A DNA stretch of 64,000 bases, from positions 62,001 to 126,000 of the forward strand of contig JAAELO010000399.1 of assembly GCA_024226555.1 (NCBI GenBank), given 5' to 3'. A program made the position numbers and the translations under genes. Source of the DNA: Desulfobacterales bacterium. Lineage in GTDB: Bacteria; Desulfobacterota; Desulfobacteria; Desulfobacterales; JAAELO01. The notes under the pieces were generated by a model. That model saw nothing but the letters and a program-made list of their open reading frames with translations, did no database searches and was not told the origin of the DNA. Positions 38,497 through 46,383 of the stretch are shown one piece after another. Position 1 is the first letter of the stretch, and each line of letters begins with the position of its first letter.

Positions 38497-39649
38497 TGAT
38501 GAAATATTAGGTTGTGGGGGGACCATTGCACGACATATTGAAGACGGGTATGAAGTTCACGTTGCCATAATGGCCGAGGGTGTAACCAGCAGAGATGTCA
38601 CCCGTGATACTGAAATGAGAGGAAGTGATCTTGCTTTTCTGAGTGATTGTGCGAATCATGCCCATAAAATTCTTGGAAGTACATCACTGGTCTTGCACAA
38701 TTTCCCGGATAATAGGATGGATTCGGTTGATTTACTTGATATTATCAAAGTAATTGAAGGTCTTATTAACCAGATCAAACCAGAAATAGTTTACACTCAC
38801 TGTGACTGTGACTTAAATATTGATCATCGTATCACCCATCAGGCTGTGGCAACGGCATGCAGGCCGGCACCAGGAAGATCAATAAAAAAATTAATCAGTT
38901 TTGAAGTACCTTCAAGTACCGAATGGCAATCTCCGGTTACCAGCAACAATTTTATTCCTAATTATTTCATCGATATCTCCAGAACAATCAATCAAAAATT
39001 ACTATCTTTGGAAGCATATCGGTCAGAAATGAGAGACTGGCCTCATCCCAGATCTTATAAAGCGGTAGAAAACCTTGCACGTTATCGGGGTTCAACAGTT
39101 GGATTTGAAGCCGCTGAAAGCTTCATGTTAATCAGAGAATTGATATTCTATCCTGATAAAAAAGATAAACGTGCCTTCAAAGGTCTTCACCTTATTCCAG
39201 CAGGGATTGAGAATGCAGATATGATTCTTGAGTGGCGTAACGACATAGAAAGCAGAAGGGCTAGTACCATACCAGACATCATATCCAGAGAAGATCATAT
39301 TGAATGGTTGGAGAAATCACTGCAGATGGAAAACCGAAAGATTTTTATTGCTGTTGAAGAAGATACTCCGGTAGGAGTGGTTAGAGCTGATTTTTTAGAT
39401 GGTGAACATGAACTTTCCTGGACTGTTTCTCCAGATTTCAGAGATAGAGGACTTGGCAAAAAAATAGTATCGCTTCTGGTTACATCTCTTTCTCTACCTG
39501 TTTCTGCCAAAGTAAACAAAAACAACAAAGCTTCCATAAAAATAGCAGAATATGCAGGTATGAAAAAAAAAAGTAAAAACGGAGATATGAATTTGTACAG
39601 AAGGGATGTCCATACAAGAGAATCTGATCCTAAGGACTTTGGAGAATAA
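38462..39649 (+). CDS. Fusion of a PIG-L/LmbE deacetylase and a PseH-like GNAT acetyltransferase
   Basis: A 395-residue two-domain protein. The N-terminal half is a PIG-L/LmbE zinc deacetylase: AAHPDDEILGCGGT (zinc ligands His, Asp) and HCDCDLNIDHR. From about residue 240 a GNAT domain resembling PseH follows: LIPAGIENADMILEWRNDIESRR, REDHIEWLEKSL, and the acetyl-CoA loop RDRGLGKK. PseH acetylates the 4-amino group of the Pse precursor. The deacetylase half suggests removal of an acyl group before or after that step, which would allow a different acyl (a formyl group, see the formyltransferase) to be placed. Overlaps pseF. Confidence 0.82.
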   Translation: MKKVLVVAAHPDDEILGCGGTIARHIEDGYEVHVAIMAEGVTSRDVTRDTEMRGSDLAFLSDCANHAHKILGSTSLVLHNFPDNRMDSVDLLDIIKVIEGLINQIKPEIVYTHCDCDLNIDHRITHQAVATACRPAPGRSIKKLISFEVPSSTEWQSPVTSNNFIPNYFIDISRTINQKLLSLEAYRSEMRDWPHPRSYKAVENLARYRGSTVGFEAAESFMLIRELIFYPDKKDKRAFKGLHLIPAGIENADMILEWRNDIESRRASTIPDIISREDHIEWLEKSLQMENRKIFIAVEEDTPVGVVRADFLDGEHELSWTVSPDFRDRGLGKKIVSLLVTSLSLPVSAKVNKNNKASIKIAEYAGMKKKSKNGDMNLYRRDVHTRESDPKDFGE

Positions 39650-39651
39650 AT

Positions 39652-40749
39652 ATGCAGCATATAGGAAATATTTATTTTCGTACTGACGCATCTGTTCGGA
39701 TCGGTTCAGGACACATGATGCGCTGTCTAACCTTTGCTGGTGAAGTACAAAAAAAAGGATGGGAGACTTATTTTGTAAGCAGGGAACTTCCGGGTAACAT
39801 GTTTACTGAGATAAAAAAAAGAGGGCACCACCTTCTTCCTTTAACCCCGGTTGAATATAAAACAGGTGAAATAGACCATAATGATTATGAGTCTAATTTA
39901 GGGGTAACTGTTAAAAAGGATGCCGCAGAAACTGTTAATGCAATTAAAAAAAGCAATAATGGGCCAAGCTGGATGGTAGTGGATCATTACAGCCTGAATC
40001 TGGAATGGGAAAAATGTATCGGTAAGGAAGTTGATAAGGTTTTCGTTATTGATGATATTGCAGATAAATATCATCAATGCGATATCATACTGAACCAGAA
40101 TTATATACCTGGAATCGAAACAGTTTACAGACGTTATACAGAACCTTCTACAAAGTTGCTCCTTGGTCCAAAATATGCGATTTTAAGAAATGAATTCCTT
40201 AAAGCCCTTAAAAAGAAAAAACCGGGTGATGGATCAATCAGTAATATTCTAGTTTACTATGGGAATGTTGATCCAACAAATGAGACTGAAAAAGCACTTG
40301 ATGCTATTACCACAATACTTCATTCCGGTTTACATGTGAATGTAGTAGCCGGAAGCTCTAACCCTTATAAGAAGCAGTTAAAAAAAAAAATTTCAAAATT
40401 TCAAAATGTCGAATTACATATTCAGCTGGAACATCTTGCTGATCTGATGTGTGAAGCAGATATTGCCCTTGGAGCAGGGGGAACGACAACATGGGAAAGA
40501 ATGTTTATGATGCTACCTGCGATTGTAACAACAATCGCAGATAATCAGCTTCCGTCAATAACTTCTGTCTCTAAGGGAAACGGTATAATATATATCGGAA
40601 AAAGTGAAAATACTGATAGTCGTGGAATCTCTAAAACACTGAACTGCCTTATTAATGATAGGGAATGGATGAAAACGTTGATAAAAGAAACTAAAAATAT
40701 GAATGTTGGTAATAAATTTGAAAATATGGTTAAGGGGTTTAAAATATAA
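39652..40749 (+). CDS. pseG: UDP-2,4-diacetamido-2,4,6-trideoxy-altropyranose hydrolase
   Basis: A 365-residue GT-B-like nucleotide-sugar hydrolase releasing UDP in the Pse pathway. The N-terminal FRTDASVRIGSGHMMRCLTFA contains the catalytic His of the GxGHxxR motif, and the C-terminal part reads ALGAGGTTTWERMFMMLPAIV. ILVYYGNVDPTNE and KLLLGPKYAILRNEF are also characteristic. It starts 3 bp after the fusion gene and ends in a TAATG overlap with the next gene. Confidence 0.92.
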   Translation: MQHIGNIYFRTDASVRIGSGHMMRCLTFAGEVQKKGWETYFVSRELPGNMFTEIKKRGHHLLPLTPVEYKTGEIDHNDYESNLGVTVKKDAAETVNAIKKSNNGPSWMVVDHYSLNLEWEKCIGKEVDKVFVIDDIADKYHQCDIILNQNYIPGIETVYRRYTEPSTKLLLGPKYAILRNEFLKALKKKKPGDGSISNILVYYGNVDPTNETEKALDAITTILHSGLHVNVVAGSSNPYKKQLKKKISKFQNVELHIQLEHLADLMCEADIALGAGGTTTWERMFMMLPAIVTTIADNQLPSITSVSKGNGIIYIGKSENTDSRGISKTLNCLINDREWMKTLIKETKNMNVGNKFENMVKGFKI

Positions 40750-41501
40750 TGCAGAATAAAGTTCATGAATTTTGGGAAAGTCAAGCAAAAAAAGGAGTTG
40801 AATCTGGAACAAGGGATTTAATACTGGACTCACTTGAACGGAATGCATTATCATCATATATAAAAAACGGTGTATCCATTCTTGAAGTCGGATGTGGGGA
40901 CGGTAGACTTTCAATAGACTTACGAAAAAATTATGACATCAATATCACTGCATTTGATTACTCAAAAAACATGATTGATCTTGCAGTATCAAATGCAGAA
41001 AAGACTTCCATAACAGATATCAATTTCTTTGTTCAAAACCTGTTAACCATTGATGAAATTGATCAGAAGTTTGATATTGTCATCTCAAAAAGGGCTTTGA
41101 TCAATCTTAGCAGTTATGAAGATCAGGTTTCCGTAATTAAAAAAGTAAGCAAGTTATTATTACCTGGAGGTCTTTTTTTAATGTGCGAAAGCAGCAAAAA
41201 AGGATTGAAAGCTATCAATCAGTCAAGGCAAGCATTCAACCTTAGTGAAATTTCTTCACCCTGGCATAATAATTACATAGATGATGACCGATTATTAGAA
41301 GAATCGCTTCCATTAAAATTAGTTAAAAGAGAAGACTTTTCATCGACCTATTATTTTTTAAGCCGGATCGTTAATGCTCATCTTGTAGATCTCGAGGGTA
41401 AAGAACCTGCCTATGACTCTCCGGTAAATGAAATGGCACTAAAACTTCCATCTTTTGGAAATATGGGACAAACTATTTTATGGGTGTGGAAAAAAGGATG
41501 A
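40749..41501 (+). CDS. SAM-dependent methyltransferase
   Basis: A 250-residue class I methyltransferase: motif I SILEVGCGDGRLSIDL, acidic loop ITAFDYSKNMIDLAVSNAE, then FDIVISKRALINLSS (motif II) and LLLPGGLFLMCES (motif III). Located inside the pse operon between pseG and the formyltransferase, so it probably methylates a Pse derivative or a precursor. The exact target is unknown. It overlaps pseG by 1 bp and the formyltransferase gene by 4 bp. Confidence 0.82.
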   Translation: MQNKVHEFWESQAKKGVESGTRDLILDSLERNALSSYIKNGVSILEVGCGDGRLSIDLRKNYDINITAFDYSKNMIDLAVSNAEKTSITDINFFVQNLLTIDEIDQKFDIVISKRALINLSSYEDQVSVIKKVSKLLLPGGLFLMCESSKKGLKAINQSRQAFNLSEISSPWHNNYIDDDRLLEESLPLKLVKREDFSSTYYFLSRIVNAHLVDLEGKEPAYDSPVNEMALKLPSFGNMGQTILWVWKKG

Positions 41502-42172
41502 CATACATCATTGTATCAAACCGGCGCTGGAATAATGATCTAGCTACAAAACTCGCTGAAAAAACCGGATATAGTTGTCAAAAAATTTCCTGTAAGGAAG
41601 ACTTGAACTATAAAAAGCTGATAGCCTTTGATCCAAAATTCATTTTCTTTCCGCATTGGTCTTACATCATACCTGACGAAATTTTTCAGAATTTTGAATG
41701 TGTCATTTTTCATATGACTGACCTTCCATATGGCAGAGGCGGGAGTCCACTGCAAAATTTAATAGTACGTGGACATGAAAAAACTGTAATAACCGCGTTA
41801 AAATGTGTTAAGGGAGTTGATGCAGGACCTGTCTATCTAAAAAAAACTTTAAGTTTAATCGGAAGTGCTGAAGAGATATACATACGTGCAAATAGTATTA
41901 TAGAAGAAATGATCTGTGAAATCACGCAAAATAACATGCAAGCAGTTGAGCAGGAAGGAAAAATAACTGAATTTAAAAGACGTACACCGGAACAGGGTGA
42001 CTGGAGTAAAATGAAGAATCTGGATGAGGTTTATGATTATATCCGAATGCTGGATGCAGAAGGCTATCCACCTGCCTTTGTTAAGGTGGGTCCGTTTAAG
42101 CTTGAATTTACACGAGCTTCTCGCCGCTTTGGTTCAATTATTTCAGATGTTTGTATACGTATGGAGGATTAA
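41498..42172 (+). CDS. Formyltransferase-like protein of the pse operon
   Basis: About 224 residues of the formyltransferase (FMT/ArnA-like) fold. The core is FHMTDLPYGRGGSPLQNLI, with the catalytic His, and a following VDAGPVYLKKTL carries the Asp. The usual Asn two positions before the His is replaced by Ile (VIFH), as seen also in relatives from Pse clusters as far as I recall. It probably transfers a formyl group from 10-formyl-tetrahydrofolate to an amino sugar, giving an N-formyl nonulosonate. I use ATG 41498, giving an ATGA overlap, instead of 41480. Confidence 0.72.
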   Translation: MTYIIVSNRRWNNDLATKLAEKTGYSCQKISCKEDLNYKKLIAFDPKFIFFPHWSYIIPDEIFQNFECVIFHMTDLPYGRGGSPLQNLIVRGHEKTVITALKCVKGVDAGPVYLKKTLSLIGSAEEIYIRANSIIEEMICEITQNNMQAVEQEGKITEFKRRTPEQGDWSKMKNLDEVYDYIRMLDAEGYPPAFVKVGPFKLEFTRASRRFGSIISDVCIRMED

Positions 42173-42173
42173 A

Positions 42174-43226
42174 ATGAGTAACTTTAAAATCGGAAATATT
42201 CTTATTGGTCAGGAACACCCTCCTGTTATTATTGCAGAGATGTCGGGCAACCATAACCAATCTCTAGATAGGGCTCTGGAGATTGTTGAAGCAGCAGCAA
42301 AAGCAGGTGCTCATATCATAAAGCTGCAAACTTACACTGCTGATACCATGACACTGGATGTAAGAGAGGGGGAGTTTTTTATTGATGACGAAAACAGTCT
42401 CTGGAAGGGAAACAGCCTACATGACCTTTATAAAAATGCCTATACACCATGGGATTGGCATGAGCCAATTATCCGGAAGGCAGAAGAGCTTGGAGTACTC
42501 TGCTTCAGTACGCCCTTTGACAGTACAGCAGTTGATTTTCTTGAAAATCTTAATATACCTGCATATAAAATAGCATCCTTTGAAAACGCAGATCTGCCAC
42601 TTATAAGGAAGGTCGCTTCAACCGGAAAACCTATGATTATTTCCACTGGTATGGCTACATTAGCCGAACTGGATGAAACTGTGAAAACTCTTCGTGAAAG
42701 TCGTTGTGAAAATTTTATTCTTTTAAAATGTACCAGTTCCTACCCTGCATCACCAGAGAACAGTAATATACTAACAATTCCTCATATGCGAGAACTTTTT
42801 AAATGTGAGGTGGGCCTTTCTGACCACACCTTGGGAGTTGGAGCTTCTATTGCTGCGGTTGCTCATGGAGCCACCGTTATTGAAAAACATTTCACACTAA
42901 ATCGATCAGATGGTGGAGTAGATTCTGCTTTTTCAATTGAACCAGCAGAATTAAAAATACTTGTGGAGGAAACTGAGCGAGCATGGCAATCTTTAGGAAC
43001 AGTGACTTATGGTATTTCCGAAGCCGAAAAAACAATGGCAAAGTATCGTCGCTCTTTATATATAGACCAAGACTTAAAGACTGGTGATAGATTAACCTCT
43101 GAGAACCTAAGAATCGTTCGCCCTGGCTTAGGTCTTCCACCGAAATATTTTGATGTATTAATTGGACGAAGTGTCGGATGCGATATAAAAAAAGGAACTC
43201 CTGTTAATTGGAATCTTTTTCTATAA
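42174..43226 (+). CDS. pseI: Pseudaminic acid synthase
   Basis: A 350-residue NeuB-type condensing enzyme joining the 6-deoxy-altrose derivative with phosphoenolpyruvate. TIM-barrel motifs IIAEMSGNHNQSLDRAL, IIKLQTYTADTM, CFSTPFDSTAVDFLE, AYKIASFENADLPL, LLKCTSSYPASPE, GLSDHTLG and VIEKHFTLNRS, with a C-terminal SAF antifreeze-like domain (RRSLYIDQDLKTGDRLT...GLPPKYFDVLIGRSV). GGAGG 7 nt before ATG 42174. The track start at 42024 is within the formyltransferase gene. Last pse gene of this block. Confidence 0.93.
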   Translation: MSNFKIGNILIGQEHPPVIIAEMSGNHNQSLDRALEIVEAAAKAGAHIIKLQTYTADTMTLDVREGEFFIDDENSLWKGNSLHDLYKNAYTPWDWHEPIIRKAEELGVLCFSTPFDSTAVDFLENLNIPAYKIASFENADLPLIRKVASTGKPMIISTGMATLAELDETVKTLRESRCENFILLKCTSSYPASPENSNILTIPHMRELFKCEVGLSDHTLGVGASIAAVAHGATVIEKHFTLNRSDGGVDSAFSIEPAELKILVEETERAWQSLGTVTYGISEAEKTMAKYRRSLYIDQDLKTGDRLTSENLRIVRPGLGLPPKYFDVLIGRSVGCDIKKGTPVNWNLFL

Positions 43227-43288
43227 CTGAAATTAGCACATTACTATGTTGTTGTGAGTTGATATTATAAAAAAGGTGAAATTGTAAT

Positions 43289-44227
43289 ATGAAAAATTCA
43301 ATTCTATTTATTATTGGTGCAACCAAGACAGCAAGTTCAACCTTGCTAGGAATGCTTAATTGCCATCCGGATATATTTCTTTTTTATGAAACCGATTTAT
43401 ATAAAAGAATACCCTCGAAATACTCTAAACGTTTCTTAGAAAAATATCCTGATGCTAGATACTTCATGGGACACCAAGATGATATTGGAAAACCCTACAA
43501 ACAGGCAAAAGATTTTTTTAGAAAAAAAGGTCATGAATTTAAGATTATTGGAGATGGAACACATGAGTTAGATTCTAATCTTGATAAATTGAAAAACTAT
43601 AAAGCAATATTTTTAATTAGGGATATACAGTCCTGGCTTTATAAAGATGCAGTTGTTATTGGGTATTCATCTATAAATGATATAATACCAGCGGCTGTAG
43701 ACTATTCAGTATCTTTCCTGCAAAGTTTTTTACTTCCAGATGTTCTGCATATTAGCATGGAAGAATTAATTTTGGATAATCAAAATGTTATCAATAAAGT
43801 TAGTGATTTTATTGGGTTAGAGTTAAATCTCGGGAAATGGTGGGAAAAAATAGATAAACAAGGTGAACCTAAAAATGCTCAAAGATGGTGGGAAGTACAT
43901 CCATCTTCATTGCAAAAGCCAAAGCAATTAGATATAGAGATTGAGATAAAGACTCATAAATTTTGGGACACTATATTGCCAATATTTAATAAATATTACC
44001 AACATCTCGAAAAAGGATTCTCATCAGAAGAAATAAAGCATGACATCGAAGAATTATTGAAATTGAGAAAATTATCACCGATTAATTTAACAAATATTTA
44101 TGCTAATTATAACAAAGACATTTTTTTTCCAAAAGTTAAAAAACAGAATATGAATGAAAAATTAAAGAACATTCTGAGAAGGTGTGTAAATAAATTGCAT
44201 CGCGAAACAATTAAACTATTGGGCTAA
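43289..44227 (+). CDS. Sulfotransferase-family protein
   Basis: A 312-residue protein with the PAPS-binding 5' loop in IIGATKTASSTLLGMLNCHPDIFLFYE (G-x-x-K-T-x-S-S-T) and a 3' phosphate-binding block KAIFLIRDIQSWLYKDA. It transfers sulfate from PAPS, here probably onto a sugar of the surface glycan. No signal peptide, so it is presumably cytoplasmic and acts on lipid-linked or nucleotide sugars. The CysC-like gene just downstream could provide PAPS. This area is AT-richer than the pse block. A fragment of a second sulfotransferase-like gene lies at 48431. Confidence 0.75.
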   Translation: MKNSILFIIGATKTASSTLLGMLNCHPDIFLFYETDLYKRIPSKYSKRFLEKYPDARYFMGHQDDIGKPYKQAKDFFRKKGHEFKIIGDGTHELDSNLDKLKNYKAIFLIRDIQSWLYKDAVVIGYSSINDIIPAAVDYSVSFLQSFLLPDVLHISMEELILDNQNVINKVSDFIGLELNLGKWWEKIDKQGEPKNAQRWWEVHPSSLQKPKQLDIEIEIKTHKFWDTILPIFNKYYQHLEKGFSSEEIKHDIEELLKLRKLSPINLTNIYANYNKDIFFPKVKKQNMNEKLKNILRRCVNKLHRETIKLLG

Positions 44228-44272
44228 AAAAAAGTAAGGAAAGTATTTAGAATAAAAAGGGAGTCTTTACAT

Positions 44273-44389
44273 ATGTATTGTAGCATAAGAGAAAACCATG
44301 AAAAAAATAGGCTATTAAGCAATTTAATGGTTTACTTTGGTGATTATTTATTACCCGGAGTACCTCTTTTAACTATGTACAAAATTTAA
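44273..44389 (+). CDS. Small unrecognised ORF, 38 residues
   Basis: Not in the ORF track. A good ribosome site (AAGGGAG) 9 nt before the ATG and 11 bp before the pyruvate-kinase-like gene. The product MYCSIRENHEKNRLLSNLMV... is not recognised. It may be a small gene, a leader peptide or a leftover of a decayed gene. Confidence 0.3.
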   Translation: MYCSIRENHEKNRLLSNLMVYFGDYLLPGVPLLTMYKI

Positions 44390-44399
44390 AAGGAACACA

Positions 44400-45425
44400 A
44401 TGAATAGATCAATACTTGTTACGCTTGGCCCCAGTTCTTTTAATAAAAATAAAGTCGAGCAGATGACAAAACAAAATGTAGCACTTTTTAGGATAAATTT
44501 GTCTCATACTCCAATTGAGGAAGTTGAAAAAAAGATAAAACAAATTCAATCATGGACTAATGTTCCTATTTGCCTGGATAGCGAAGGTGCACAAATACGA
44601 AATCAGAATATGATCGATGAAGAAGTTTCTTACACAAAAGGCGATCGGGTAAAAATTCACTTTGAAGAAGTTATTGGAGATCAACATAATATTTCATTTA
44701 CACCCAATCATGTTGCAAAATTATTTCAAACCGGTGATATTATCAATGTTGATTTCAATTCAGTTTGTTTTTCTGTTGAGTCTTTAAACAAGGACTATTG
44801 TATAGCTTGTGTCAAACGTGGAGGTCATGTCGGCAGTAATAAAGCTGCTGACCTAAATCGTTCAGTGCCGTTAAATCCAATTACAGAAAAAGATAAGGCT
44901 GCAATTGAAATTGGTAGATCTTTGGGTATTATTAATTTTGCTTTATCATTTACAAATAACAAAGAAAATGTCCTGGAAATGAGAAAACTTACAGGTAAGA
45001 AGTCATGCATTATATCAAAAATTGAGAGCTATTCTGGATTACTAAATTTAAATGAAATCATCCAGGAAGCCGATCAAATATTGATCGATAGAGGTGATCT
45101 ATCTCGGCAAGTTCCTATTGTTAAAATACCATTTCTACAAAGACGAATCATTTCTCAAGTCAGATCTCACGGAAAACCGGTTTTCGTTGCCACTAACCTA
45201 CTTGAGTCAATGATTGGAACCCCGACACCGACAAGAGCAGAATTAAATGATGTAGTCAGTACGTTATCAATGGGTGCCAGTGGTTTGGTATTAGCCGCAG
45301 AAACTGCAATAGGAAAATTTCCAGTAGATTCTGTAAAAATTATCAGGGAACTAATTAATCAGTTCGAAAAATGGACATCAAATACCAGTATTGACGAACT
45401 TCTGGAAGATTGTCCTTTTTCTTAA
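44400..45425 (+). CDS. Truncated pyruvate-kinase homologue in the glycan locus
   Basis: A 341-residue homologue of the pyruvate kinase catalytic barrel (usual length about 470). LVTLGPSSFN, RINLSHTP, CLDSEGAQIR (canonical LDTKGPEIR), IISKIESYSGL (catalytic Lys), ILIDRGDLSRQVP and ATNLLESMIGTPTPTRAELNDVVSTLSMGASGLVLAAETAIGKFP are all recognisable, so the active-site residues are largely kept. The C-terminal regulatory domain is absent. Situated between a sulfotransferase and a CysC-like kinase gene, it is unlikely to be the glycolytic enzyme. It might use PEP or ATP in making an activated glycan donor. The role is unknown. Confidence 0.82.
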   Translation: MNRSILVTLGPSSFNKNKVEQMTKQNVALFRINLSHTPIEEVEKKIKQIQSWTNVPICLDSEGAQIRNQNMIDEEVSYTKGDRVKIHFEEVIGDQHNISFTPNHVAKLFQTGDIINVDFNSVCFSVESLNKDYCIACVKRGGHVGSNKAADLNRSVPLNPITEKDKAAIEIGRSLGIINFALSFTNNKENVLEMRKLTGKKSCIISKIESYSGLLNLNEIIQEADQILIDRGDLSRQVPIVKIPFLQRRIISQVRSHGKPVFVATNLLESMIGTPTPTRAELNDVVSTLSMGASGLVLAAETAIGKFPVDSVKIIRELINQFEKWTSNTSIDELLEDCPFS

Positions 45426-45443
45426 AAAAGGAAAATTGAAAAT

Positions 45444-45956
45444 ATGAACAAACCTGTATTGTGGCTCATGGGACCAACTTCAAGTGGGAAAACAACAATT
45501 TCCAAAGCATTTTTAGCTAAACTAACACAAACACAAACACCAGTTATTCATTATGATGGCGATGAAATACGAAATTTTTTTGGTTCGGGGCATGGATTTA
45601 CATCTGATGATAGGTTTATGGTGATTAAAACACTGGTACACTTAGCAAAAAAAGCATCTTGTTCAGGTTTAAATACAATTGTTTCAGCTCTTACGGCTGA
45701 GCCTGAGGCAAGAATGTATGTATCCTCACAAATAGGTAATCTACATACCATTTTGGTAAAAAGTAACATTTCGGAATGTGTAAAAAGGGATCCAAAAGGA
45801 TTATATAAAAAAGCAATTTCCGGGGAGATCACAACTCTTATTGGATATAATTCGGAATACATAATGCCTATTTCTCCAAATCTTATTCTTGATACGAATA
45901 AGAATGAAATACAAGATTCTGTCGATGAACTTGAAAATTATTTTCTAAAGTTATAG
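45444..45956 (+). CDS. Adenylylsulfate-kinase-like protein (CysC-like)
   Basis: A 170-residue P-loop kinase. Walker A GPTSSGKTT, then VIHYDGDEIRNFF, and the family hallmark VKRDPKGLYKKA. CysC makes PAPS from APS. Next to a sulfotransferase, PAPS supply is the simplest role. However, a CysC homologue in the Campylobacter jejuni capsule locus (Cj1415) acts instead as a CDP-amidate kinase, so the substrate here should not be taken for granted. 18 bp after the pyruvate-kinase-like gene, so the two are cotranscribed. Confidence 0.8.
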   Translation: MNKPVLWLMGPTSSGKTTISKAFLAKLTQTQTPVIHYDGDEIRNFFGSGHGFTSDDRFMVIKTLVHLAKKASCSGLNTIVSALTAEPEARMYVSSQIGNLHTILVKSNISECVKRDPKGLYKKAISGEITTLIGYNSEYIMPISPNLILDTNKNEIQDSVDELENYFLKL

Positions 45957-46383
45957 CAGCTAAATAATAGCTATCCGTAGAGTTCTTACATTGTTTATTT
46001 ATGTTTATAAATTTTAAGAATTGAAATAAAATACCGGCTCTTGGATAGGGGAAATTAATATTTAATAGATTAAAAATTGCTGATGCAAATGAGCTTATTT
46101 AGAATATGAGTACAACAGGAGAAACACTTATTTCTTGTCAGATAGTATAAGATGATTAATGGATTTTTTGGATCTGATAGAATTATAAAGTAGGCCAAAG
46201 ATCAATTATTACTAAATGATAAGGTTGTTCTATTTAATTTAAACGGGCATGGAATTATGTTAAAGCTGCAAATACAATGGTTAGGATACTACCTCATTGA
46301 TGTTCTTCTATTTCATCCAAAACTATATAGTAACACTTAACATTTCAGATACTTTAACAAGATATTAGACTGGGGAATAAATA
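45957..46383. other. Degenerate 427 bp gap with a possible TrpB-like relic
   Basis: No intact ORF. One short stretch in one frame (about 46203-46260) reads QLLLNDKVVLFNLNGHG, reminiscent of the C-terminal VVxNLSGHG of TrpB-like PLP enzymes, surrounded by stops. An upstream piece reads EYEYNRRNTYFL. It is best described as decayed coding sequence. I see no clear promoter or hairpin. Confidence 0.3.
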
